Shown: one piece after another, positions 6,914 to 12,712 of the stretch
Layout of the letters: each line of letters opens with the position of its first letter
Numbering within the stretch: position 1 is the stretch's first letter
NCBI GenBank assembly: GCA_937959315.1
Contig: CALGRC010000184.1
Span: 1 to 12,712 of the forward strand
From: an uncultured Clostridia bacterium
GTDB lineage: Bacteria; Bacillota; Clostridia; UMGS1810
Direction of reading: 5' to 3'
Length of the DNA stretch: 12,712 nt
The notes under the pieces: model-generated
What the model was told of the DNA's origin: nothing
The model's input: only the letters and a program-made list of their open reading frames with translations
Databases searched by the model: none
Translations under genes and position numbers: made by a program

Positions 6914-8211
6914 TTTGGAATCAGCAGGCAGAATGTGAGAACCGCGGGCAAATTCAGCAAATACAGTTGGAACGGTTGCAGCAGACAGTCAAACGGGCGT
7001 ATGACCATGTGCCCTTTTACCATAAACGGCTGGAAAAAGCCGGCGTGAGGCCGGAAGACATCAAGTCATTAAAAGATATTGAAAGAATCCCATTTACTGT
7101 AAAAAATGATTTGCGGGACAATTACCCGTATGGGCTGTTTGCGGTGCCGCTGCGGGATGTGGTACGGCTGCATGCATCGTCTGGCACAACAGGGAAGCCA
7201 ATCGTGGCGGGTTACACCAAAAATGACTTAGATAACTGGTCAGAGATGATTGCGCGTATTGTGATGCAGGCGGGCGGCTGTGCGGACGATGTGGCGCAGA
7301 TCTGTTTTGGCTACGGCCTGTTTACTGGCGGGTTTGGGCTGCATTATGGTTTGGAAAAAGTGGGCGCGACCGTGGTGCCGGCATCGACGGGGAATACGGA
7401 AAAACAGTTGATGCTGATGAAGGACTTTGGCACCACACTGCTGGTCAGTACGCCGTCCTATGCGCTGTACATATCCGAGGTGGCGCAGGAGCTGGGAATA
7501 AACATCAAAAAGGATTTAAAGGTTCGCATCGGCATGTTCGGCGGGGAAGGCACAACCGAAAAAATGGCGCAGGAGCTGGAAAGCCGCTGGGGGATACTGT
7601 GTACGGAGAATTATGGTCTGACCGAAGTGGTAGGCCCGGGGGTGGCCGGCGAATGCGAGCACAAATGCGGCATGCATATCAACGATGACTTCTTCCTGGT
7701 GGAAGTCATAGACCCAGAAACCGGGGAAGTGCTGCCGGAAGGGGCAACCGGCGAGCTGGTCTTTACCACCCTTACCAAACAGGGGCTGCCGCTTATCCGT
7801 TACCGTACACGGGACATCTGTTCGCTCAACTATGAAAAATGCTCCTGTGGCCGTACATTGGTTCGAATGGCAAAGCCACGCGGCCGTACCGACGACATGC
7901 TGATCATCCGCGGCGTCAATGTGTTCCCGTCCCAGATTGAAAGCGTTTTGCTGAGCGTCGGCAATACCTCGCCGAACTATCTGATTATTGTGGACCGTGC
8001 GGGCACATTGGATACGTTGGAAATCCAGGTGGAAATGACCGATTTTGAATTTTCCGACGAAGTGCGGCGGGTAGAGCTGCTGGAAAAAGAAATCCGCAGC
8101 AAGATAGAGAGCACGCTGGGCATTTCGGCAAAGGTGCGGCTGGTGGAACCCAAAACCATTGAGCGCAGCGCCGGCAAGGCCGTGCGCGTGATTGACAAAC
8201 GGAAACTATAA
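6910..8211 (+). CDS. phenylacetate-CoA ligase-like AMP-forming enzyme
   Basis: A 433-residue member of the adenylate-forming superfamily, with the length and N-terminal HVPFYHKRL motif of PaaK-type ligases, which convert an aryl acid plus ATP and CoA to aryl-CoA, AMP and PPi. The phosphate-binding loop SSGTTGKP is at 90-97, Y235-G236-L237-T238-E239 is the adenine/acyl motif, Y298-R299-T300-R301-D302 is the ribose-binding region, and the mobile C-terminal domain (GRTDDMLIIRGVNVFPSQIE) begins near residue 320. A CSCG pair at 311-314 is common in clostridial members. AAGGAG at 6897-6902 is 7 nt upstream of the ATG, which overlaps the symporter stop. Anaerobes often carry this ligase beside a double-ACT gene, as here. 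Phenylacetate or indoleacetate are candidates, but the acid is not proven. Confidence 0.88.
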   Translation: MIWNQQAECENRGQIQQIQLERLQQTVKRAYDHVPFYHKRLEKAGVRPEDIKSLKDIERIPFTVKNDLRDNYPYGLFAVPLRDVVRLHASSGTTGKPIVAGYTKNDLDNWSEMIARIVMQAGGCADDVAQICFGYGLFTGGFGLHYGLEKVGATVVPASTGNTEKQLMLMKDFGTTLLVSTPSYALYISEVAQELGINIKKDLKVRIGMFGGEGTTEKMAQELESRWGILCTENYGLTEVVGPGVAGECEHKCGMHINDDFFLVEVIDPETGEVLPEGATGELVFTTLTKQGLPLIRYRTRDICSLNYEKCSCGRTLVRMAKPRGRTDDMLIIRGVNVFPSQIESVLLSVGNTSPNYLIIVDRAGTLDTLEIQVEMTDFEFSDEVRRVELLEKEIRSKIESTLGISAKVRLVEPKTIERSAGKAVRVIDKRKL

Positions 8212-8227
8212 AAAGGAGGCGTTTGGC

Positions 8228-8659
8228 ATGTTTGTAAAGCAGATTTCGGTGTTTCTGGAAAACAAGGCAGGGCGGCTGGCACAGGTGACGGGGATTTTAT
8301 CTAAAAACAACATCAATATCCGCGCCATGTCCATTGCCGATACCACAGATTTTGGGATTTTACGCCTGATCGTGGACAATCCAAAATTGGCGGTAGAAGT
8401 GCTGCGCGCCGCAGAACTGGCGGTTAAGGCAACGGATGTGATTGCGGTCAGTGTGGCGGATAAGCCCGGCTCCCTGTATGGTTCCTTGAAAATTTTGGAA
8501 GAAAATGGAATTGGGATTGAATATATGTACGCTTCGCTGGGCAACGACAACGGCAATGCGCTGGTGATTTTGAAAGTGGACGACTGTGATGCGGCGATTG
8601 CCAAACTGCGGGAACAGGGTGTATCGGTGCTGGATGCGGAGCGTGTCTATCAAATATGA
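8228..8659 (+). CDS. double-ACT-domain protein
   Basis: A 143-residue protein made of two ACT domains and nothing else. The first spans about residues 1-68 (LENKAGRLAQVTGILSKNNI, residues 10-29). The second spans about 72-143, with the typical DKPGSLYGSL at 78-87. ACT domains bind amino acids or similar small ligands at dimer interfaces and act as sensors; no catalytic or DNA-binding domain is present. A strong AAGGAGG at 8213-8219 gives it the best ribosome binding site of this operon. It follows the PaaK-like ligase by 16 nt, a pairing common in anaerobic Bacillota, so it may sense an aromatic or branched-chain amino acid or tune the ligase. The ligand and partner are inferred, not shown. 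Confidence 0.88.
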   Translation: MFVKQISVFLENKAGRLAQVTGILSKNNINIRAMSIADTTDFGILRLIVDNPKLAVEVLRAAELAVKATDVIAVSVADKPGSLYGSLKILEENGIGIEYMYASLGNDNGNALVILKVDDCDAAIAKLREQGVSVLDAERVYQI

Positions 8660-9924
8660 CAGATTCGTTTTGGAAGGAACAATATCACATCAGCGGCCGG
8701 GTGTTGGATATTTGCCAGCGCGCAGAGCAGCAGATTGCGCCTTTTCTGAAAAAAGTGGATGAAACAGCAGAGTACAACGGGTTAAAAGTACTCAAAGCGT
8801 TTCAAAACCACGCGGTGTCTGAGATGCATTTGGGAAGTACTACCGGGTATGGCTATGACGATGTGGGGCGCGATACGCTGGATCAGATTTATGCCGAGGC
8901 GTTTGGCGCAGAGGATGCGCTGGTGCGGCATAGCATTGTCAACGGCACACAGGCGATTGCAGCCTGCCTGTATGGGGTGCTGCGTCCAGGCGATACGCTG
9001 GTTGCCGCCACAGGGAAACCGTATGATACACTGGAGGAAGTAATCGGTATCCGCGGGCACAACAATGGTTCCCTGCGGGAATTCGGCGTCCATTACAGGC
9101 AAGTGGATTTAAATGGTTCTGATGTGGACTTTGAAGGCTTGCGTGCGGCCATTGACGATACCACAAAAGTAGTGGCTATCCAACGTTCCAAAGGCTACGC
9201 GTGGCGGGATTCGCTTTCGGTGGAAAAGATTGGCGAGGTGATTGCATTTGTCAAATCCATCCGCAGCGATATCATTTGTATGGTGGACAATTGCTATGGG
9301 GAATTTGTAGAACCAAAAGAGCCGTGCGCCGTTGGCGCCGATTTGATTGCCGGGTCGCTGATTAAAAACCCGGGCGGCGGGCTGGCGCGTTCCGGCGGGT
9401 ACATTGCCGGGACGAGGGCATGCGTCGAACAGGTGTCTTACCGGCTGACCAGCCCGGGTATTGGCCGGGAATGCGGCGCGTCGCTGGGAAACAACCCGCT
9501 GATGTATCAGGGCTTTTTTCTGGCGCCGCATATCGTAGCGCAGAGCGTGAAAGCAGCTATTTTGTGCAGCGCTGTGTTTGAACAGCTTGGATATGATGTG
9601 CATCCGCGTTATTGCGATATGCGTACCGATATTATTGAAGCGGTCAAGCTGGGCAGCGCAGATAAGCTCATCCGGTTTTGCCAGGGCATTCAAAAAGGCG
9701 CGCCGGTGGACAGCCATGTGGTGCCAGAACCATGGGATATGCCGGGGTATGACGACCAGGTGATCATGGCGGCAGGGGCGTTTACTGCCGGGTCGTCTAT
9801 TGAAATTTCCGCGGACGGGCCGCTACGCGCGCCATATATTGCCTATTATCAGGGCGGCTTAACATATGAAAGCGCAAAAGCGGCAATCCTGCTTGCGGCA
9901 CAGGGGATTTTGGAGGAACCATAA
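8656..9924 (+). CDS. PLP-dependent methionine gamma-lyase-like protein (YnbB / aluminium-resistance family)
   Basis: A 422-residue fold-type I PLP enzyme of the family annotated as 'methionine gamma-lyase family' or 'aluminium resistance protein' (B. subtilis YnbB). Visible landmarks are EMHLGSTTGYGYDDVGRD near the N-terminus, the cofactor-contacting D211 (VDNCYGEF), the probable PLP lysine K237 in GSLIKNPGGG, and the family's SPGIGRECGASLG and VPEPWDMPGYDDQ. Conserved residues appear intact, so an active C-S lyase-like enzyme is expected, but the physiological substrate of this family is not settled. The ATG overlaps the ACT stop (ATGA) and has only a distant GGAG (8638-8641), so translation is probably coupled. 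The last base of its TAA is the first base of the next ATG. Confidence 0.88.
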   Translation: MTDSFWKEQYHISGRVLDICQRAEQQIAPFLKKVDETAEYNGLKVLKAFQNHAVSEMHLGSTTGYGYDDVGRDTLDQIYAEAFGAEDALVRHSIVNGTQAIAACLYGVLRPGDTLVAATGKPYDTLEEVIGIRGHNNGSLREFGVHYRQVDLNGSDVDFEGLRAAIDDTTKVVAIQRSKGYAWRDSLSVEKIGEVIAFVKSIRSDIICMVDNCYGEFVEPKEPCAVGADLIAGSLIKNPGGGLARSGGYIAGTRACVEQVSYRLTSPGIGRECGASLGNNPLMYQGFFLAPHIVAQSVKAAILCSAVFEQLGYDVHPRYCDMRTDIIEAVKLGSADKLIRFCQGIQKGAPVDSHVVPEPWDMPGYDDQVIMAAGAFTAGSSIEISADGPLRAPYIAYYQGGLTYESAKAAILLAAQGILEEP

Positions 9925-10109
9925 TGGAAGAACGGTTTTGTATTTTTGACGATCAAAAGATATGCGACCATTGCGGTGATTGTGATAGTTGTGATTTGGA
10001 TCCGGAAAAGATTTGCGATAATTGTGGCAAGTGTATTGTGCTGGATAAGGATTATGAAACAATTGAAATTGATGCCATCCTTGGACTTGACAAGGATGGG
10101 GACGGATGA
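9924..10109 (+). CDS. 61-residue protein with two Cys4 repeats, probable metal or Fe-S binder
   Basis: A small acidic protein with no signal peptide or membrane segment. All eight cysteines fall in two exact copies of C-x7-C-x2-C-x2-C: residues 6, 14, 17, 20 and residues 23, 31, 34, 37. The repeats share nine of fifteen positions, including KICD.CG.C in both. Each unit carries four cysteines, enough for one zinc, iron or 4Fe-4S site. The spacing is not that of a classical 2[4Fe-4S] ferredoxin, because no Cys-Pro follows. The C-terminal third (residues 38-61) is acidic (EIDAILGLDKDGDG). TGGAGGA at 9911-9917 is a good ribosome binding site 6 nt upstream. The gene is coupled to the PLP-enzyme gene by a TAATG overlap. 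I recall similar short cysteine-rich proteins in Clostridia but cannot assign a function. Confidence 0.82.
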   Translation: MEERFCIFDDQKICDHCGDCDSCDLDPEKICDNCGKCIVLDKDYETIEIDAILGLDKDGDG

Positions 10110-10115
10110 TATACT
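10087..10115 (+). promoter_or_regulatory. near-consensus sigma-A promoter of the pflB leader
   Basis: TTGACA (10087-10092, 6 of 6), a 17-bp spacer and TATACT (10110-10115, 5 of 6). This is the strongest promoter in the window. The -35 lies in the last codons of the cysteine-rich gene and the -10 begins just after its stop. Transcription should start near G10122, at the 5' arm of riboswitch helix P1. The pfl genes thus have their own promoter apart from any read-through of the upstream operon. Confidence 0.85.
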
Positions 10116-10117
10116 AA

Positions 10118-10197
10118 CATTGTCTCTTATAACTGACGGATGAACGTGGTGAAACACGGTGAAGTAGGAGATGTATGATTGCCGACCGTCTGGGCAG
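10118..10197 (+). promoter_or_regulatory. ZTP riboswitch (pfl RNA motif)
   Basis: This aptamer binds the purine intermediate ZMP or its triphosphate ZTP, which accumulates when 10-formyl-tetrahydrofolate is scarce. Conserved elements are in order: the P1 5' arm (GTCTC, 10122-10126, extendable to 10118), ACTGACGG at 10132-10139, a P2 hairpin CGTG/CACG (10145-10148 with 10155-10158, loop GTGAAA), the P1 3' arm GAGAT at 10168-10172, a short linker, and the hallmark GCCGACCGTCTGGGCA at 10181-10196. The CCG of this last element can form the known pseudoknot with CGG at 10137-10139. Its 3' GGGC is also the start of the terminator stem, so ligand binding should prevent termination. The motif was first named for its position upstream of pfl genes, exactly as here. 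PFL supplies formate for 10-formyl-THF, so the logic is consistent. Confidence 0.92.
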
Positions 10198-10229
10198 CCT
10201 TGTTTCTCATGGCTGCCCTTTTTCTTTTT
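10192..10229 (+). terminator. riboswitch-controlled intrinsic terminator
   Basis: An 8-bp perfect GC-rich stem, GGGCAGCC (10192-10199) with GGCTGCCC (10211-10218), has an 11-nt loop and is followed by TTTTTCTTTTT (10219-10229). The first bases of the stem are the last conserved bases of the ZTP aptamer, so aptamer folding and terminator formation exclude each other. It lies 55 nt upstream of the pflB start and would also stop read-through from the upstream operon. Confidence 0.9.
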
Positions 10230-10242
10230 GAAAAAAGGGCAG
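10213..10242 (+). other. alternative hairpin overlapping the terminator's 3' arm
   Basis: CTGCCCTTTTT (10213-10223) pairs perfectly with AAAAAGGGCAG (10232-10242) to give an 11-bp stem with an 8-nt loop. It uses the same CTGCCC that closes the terminator, and GGGCAG occurs both at 10192-10197 and 10237-10242. The two hairpins cannot coexist. It does not cover the ribosome binding site at 10267-10274. Whether it is functional is unknown; it could protect read-through transcripts or work as an opposite-strand terminator-like stem. Confidence 0.5.
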
Positions 10243-10266
10243 GGGGACAAAGGGTTTTCACCAACC

Positions 10267-10274
10267 TAAGGAGG
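10267..10274 (+). promoter_or_regulatory. strong ribosome binding site that fixes the pflB start
   Basis: TAAGGAGG lies 9 nt upstream of ATG 10284. The reading frame stays open back to 10179 through the riboswitch and terminator, but that upstream part is leader RNA, not protein. A minor 4-bp hairpin (ACCT 10264-10267 with AGGT 10272-10275) could partly hide the site. Confidence 0.85.
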
Positions 10275-10283
10275 TCGTTTGAA

Positions 10284-12515
10284 ATGAAGTTTGCACAATG
10301 GCAGGGGTTTGAAGGCGGCGTCTGGCAGGATCAGATTGCCGTACGGGAGTTTATCCAGGCAAATTACCATCTGTATGAAGGGGACGGCGCTTTTCTGGCC
10401 GGCCCGACGGACCGTACCAATTTTTTAATGAAGCGGTTAAACCAATTGCTTGAGGTGGAGCGTGATTTTGGTGGCGTATTGGATATCGATACATCTACCG
10501 TATCGTCGCTGACCAGTTACCAGCCGGGATATCTGGACAAAGAGCAAGAAATAATTGTGGGATTGCAGACTAACCGCCCGTTAAAACGCGGCGTCAACCC
10601 GTTTGGCGGCATCCGGATGGCGCGGCAGGCGTGTGAGGCATACGGGTATAAACTGTCTGATAAAATCGAGCATGAATTTCAATACCGGACGACGCACAAT
10701 GACGGCGTATTCCGCGTCTATACTGAAGAAATGCGCAAGGCGCGGCATGCCGGCATTATCACCGGGTTGCCGGACGCCTATGGGCGCGGGCGCATCATTG
10801 GCGATTACCGCCGTGTGGCACTGTACGGCGTCGATGTGCTGATTGCCGAAAAGGAAAAAGATAAGGCCAAAATCGGGATGGGCAATATGGATGTGGATAC
10901 CATCCGTTTGAGCGAAGAATTGTACCAGCAGATCCATTTTTTGCAGTTGCTCAAAGAAATGGCGCAGCAATATGGATATGATATTTCCCAGCCGGCCTCC
11001 AATCTGCGCGAGGCGGTGCAGTGGACCTATTTTGCTTACCTTGCGGCAATCAAAGAGCAAAATGGCGCTGCCATGTCTTTAGGGCGCGTCAGCACCTTTT
11101 TTGATATTTATGCCGAACGCGATTTGGCAAACGGTGTGCTGGATGAAACCGGCGTGCAGGAGATTTTTGACGATTTTGTCATGAAGCTGCGGATGGCGCG
11201 TCATTTGCGCACGCCGGAATACAACGAGCTGTTCGGCGGAGACCCCATGTGGATTACCGAATCGGTCGGCGGTGTGGGAGAGAACGGCAAGCCGTTGGTA
11301 ACCAAATCATCCTTCCGTATCCTGCATACATTATACAATCTGGGCAGCGGGCCGGAGCCGAATTTGACGGTGCTGTGGTCGCAGAACCTGCCCGAGCCAT
11401 TTAAGCAGTTCTGCGCGCAGGTATCCATTGACACCGATTCCATCCAATATGAGAACGATGATGTGATGCGCCCGGTATATGGCGATGATTACGCCATTGC
11501 CTGCTGCGTGTCCGCCATGAAGGTGGGCAAGCAGATGCAGTTTTTTGGCGCGCGGTGTAATTTGCCCAAGTTATTGCTGATGGCGTTAAACGGCGGCCGG
11601 GACGAAAAATCCGGTATGCAGGTGGGGCCGGTGCATGCGCCGGTTGCCGATGGCGTATTGGATTATGATGACGTATGCACACGCCTCAAAACCTACATGG
11701 AGTGGCTGTGCAGGCTATATGTCAATACTATGAATGTGATTCATTATATGCACGATAAGTATGCGTATGAAAAAATTCAAATGGCCTTGCACGATACCGA
11801 TGTCGGCCGGTTTATGGCATTTGGCGTGGCGGGGCTGTCGGTTATCACCGATAGCCTGAGCGCTATCAAATATGCGCGTGTGACGCCAATCCGTGATGAA
11901 ACCGGGTTGATAGTGGATTTTAAAACAGAAGGAGATTTCCCGAAATTCGGCAATGACGACGACCGCGTGGACAGCATTGCGGTGGGCGTTTTGGAGGGGA
12001 TGTACCGGGAACTGAAAAAAACGCCCTGTTACCGCGGCGCAGTACATACGCTTTCGGTGCTGACCATCACTTCCAATGTGGTGTATGGGAAAAAGACCGG
12101 TTCTACGCCGGATGGCCGAAAAAAAGGCGAGCCGTTTGCGCCCGGCGCAAACCCCATGCACAACCGGGAAGAAAACGGCGCGTTGGCGTCGCTCAACTCG
12201 GTGGCAAAATTGCCATATAGCATCTGCCGGGACGGGATTTCCAACACCTTTACCATTACGCCGGGGACCTTGGGCAAAACGCAAGAGGAACGCAGGGAAC
12301 GTCTGGTGGATATTTTGGATGGGTATTTTGCGCAGCACGCGCACCATATCAATGTCAACGTATTAGACCGGCAGACACTATTGGATGCGGTAGGCCATCC
12401 GGAACTGTATCCGAATCTGACCATCCGAGTATCGGGTTATGCGGTGAATTTCCATAAACTGTCGCGTGAACAGCAGATGGAAGTCATCAGCCGCACCTTC
12501 CATGACCGGGTATGA
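10284..12515 (+). CDS. pflB: pyruvate formate-lyase (formate C-acetyltransferase)
   Basis: A 743-residue glycyl radical enzyme that converts pyruvate and CoA to acetyl-CoA and formate in anaerobic fermentation (E. coli PflB has about 759). The catalytic cysteine pair is Cys407-Cys408 within AIACCVSAMKVGKQMQFFGAR, equivalent to E. coli C418-C419. The radical glycine is Gly718 in RVSGYAVNF, 25 residues from the C-terminus as in E. coli. The adjacent double cysteine and overall sequence mark a true PFL rather than a diol dehydratase or other glycyl radical enzyme. The start is set by the ribosome binding site at 10267-10274. Expression is under the promoter at 10087-10115 and the ZTP riboswitch/terminator. 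The stop overlaps the activase start by 4 nt (ATGA). The enzyme is oxygen-sensitive once activated, so the host is anaerobic or facultative. Confidence 0.97.
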   Translation: MKFAQWQGFEGGVWQDQIAVREFIQANYHLYEGDGAFLAGPTDRTNFLMKRLNQLLEVERDFGGVLDIDTSTVSSLTSYQPGYLDKEQEIIVGLQTNRPLKRGVNPFGGIRMARQACEAYGYKLSDKIEHEFQYRTTHNDGVFRVYTEEMRKARHAGIITGLPDAYGRGRIIGDYRRVALYGVDVLIAEKEKDKAKIGMGNMDVDTIRLSEELYQQIHFLQLLKEMAQQYGYDISQPASNLREAVQWTYFAYLAAIKEQNGAAMSLGRVSTFFDIYAERDLANGVLDETGVQEIFDDFVMKLRMARHLRTPEYNELFGGDPMWITESVGGVGENGKPLVTKSSFRILHTLYNLGSGPEPNLTVLWSQNLPEPFKQFCAQVSIDTDSIQYENDDVMRPVYGDDYAIACCVSAMKVGKQMQFFGARCNLPKLLLMALNGGRDEKSGMQVGPVHAPVADGVLDYDDVCTRLKTYMEWLCRLYVNTMNVIHYMHDKYAYEKIQMALHDTDVGRFMAFGVAGLSVITDSLSAIKYARVTPIRDETGLIVDFKTEGDFPKFGNDDDRVDSIAVGVLEGMYRELKKTPCYRGAVHTLSVLTITSNVVYGKKTGSTPDGRKKGEPFAPGANPMHNREENGALASLNSVAKLPYSICRDGISNTFTITPGTLGKTQEERRERLVDILDGYFAQHAHHINVNVLDRQTLLDAVGHPELYPNLTIRVSGYAVNFHKLSREQQMEVISRTFHDRV

Positions 12516-12712
12516 CGGGACGGATACACTCCATCCAGTCGCTGGGTACGCTGGATGGGCCGGGAGTGCGCACGGTGGTGTTTTTGCAGGGGTGCCCGCT
12601 TAGGTGCGCTTATTGCCACAATCCGGATACGTGGAACATGCAGTCAGGGACACAGTATACCGCTGACGAACTGCTTGGGCAGGCTTTAAAATACCGCTCC
12701 TACTGGGGGAGT
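12512..12712 (+). CDS. pflA: pyruvate formate-lyase activating enzyme, 5' part only
   Basis: The first 67 codons of the radical-SAM activase that abstracts hydrogen from the PFL glycine using S-adenosylmethionine and a 4Fe-4S cluster; the rest lies beyond the window (the family is about 240-250 residues). The N-terminus GRIHSIQSLGTLDGPGVRTV is typical. The cluster-binding CxxxCxxC is Cys28, Cys32 and Cys35 (CPLRCAYC), followed by HNPDTW, characteristic of PflA. The ATG overlaps the pflB stop (ATGA), and no separate ribosome binding site is evident, so it is probably translated by coupling with pflB. No extra 8-Fe ferredoxin insert is visible in the part present. Confidence 0.95.
   Translation, partial: MTGRIHSIQSLGTLDGPGVRTVVFLQGCPLRCAYCHNPDTWNMQSGTQYTADELLGQALKYRSYWGS

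Noticed and set aside
10179..10283. Upstream extension of the pflB reading frame
   Set aside because: The stretch covers the riboswitch 3' domain and terminator, has no ATG with a ribosome binding site, and PFL homology begins after 10284.
1..12712. Defence system, CRISPR array, prophage or insertion sequence
   Set aside because: No repeats with spacers, transposase, integrase, nuclease, toxin or att-like repeats were seen; the genes are metabolic and tightly packed.

Overview
The window looks like a chromosomal segment of a strictly fermentative, anaerobic Bacillota (Clostridia-type) bacterium. The evidence is strong AAGGAGG-type ribosome binding sites, a pyruvate formate-lyase with its activase, M42 peptidases in tandem, and clostridial-style pairs such as phenylacetate-CoA ligase plus a double-ACT protein. 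Genus cannot be fixed from the sequence alone. All genes lie on the + strand and are tightly packed, many with ATGA or TAATG overlaps. No mobile element, CRISPR array, tRNA or rRNA was seen.

Region 1 (1-5333) begins with the last 21 codons of a gene that resembles the C-terminus of TcdA/ThiF-type proteins. A probable operon follows: two half-length TauE/SafE (TSUP) membrane proteins, the peptidoglycan enzyme MurD starting at GTG, and three different M42 metallo-aminopeptidases in tandem. Gaps are 1-14 nt or overlaps, so these genes are probably co-transcribed.

Region 2 (5323-10109) begins with a good sigma-A-like promoter at the end of the third peptidase gene. It holds a sodium/solute symporter (SSS family), a phenylacetate-CoA ligase-like AMP-forming enzyme, a double-ACT small-molecule sensor, a PLP enzyme of the YnbB / methionine gamma-lyase-like family, and a 61-residue protein made of two copies of a four-cysteine unit. 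The first two pairs look like uptake and CoA activation of a carboxylic (possibly aryl) acid with amino-acid-linked control. The true substrate is unknown.

Region 3 (10087-12712) is the clearest regulatory story. A near-consensus promoter (TTGACA, 17 bp, TATACT) drives a leader that carries a ZTP (pfl-motif) riboswitch, whose conserved 3' end is the 5' arm of an intrinsic terminator. A strong ribosome binding site and pflB follow, then pflA overlapping by 4 nt and cut by the window end. PFL makes formate, which feeds 10-formyl-THF for purine synthesis; ZTP/ZMP accumulates when 10-formyl-THF is short. Ligand binding should therefore relieve termination and raise PFL. An extra hairpin just after the terminator can capture the terminator's 3' arm and is not part of the standard model.

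No wholly new multi-gene system is evident. The items most worth a second look are the duplicated Cys4 mini-protein, the alternative hairpin behind the riboswitch terminator, the split TSUP pair and the three-member M42 cluster with one changed metal ligand.
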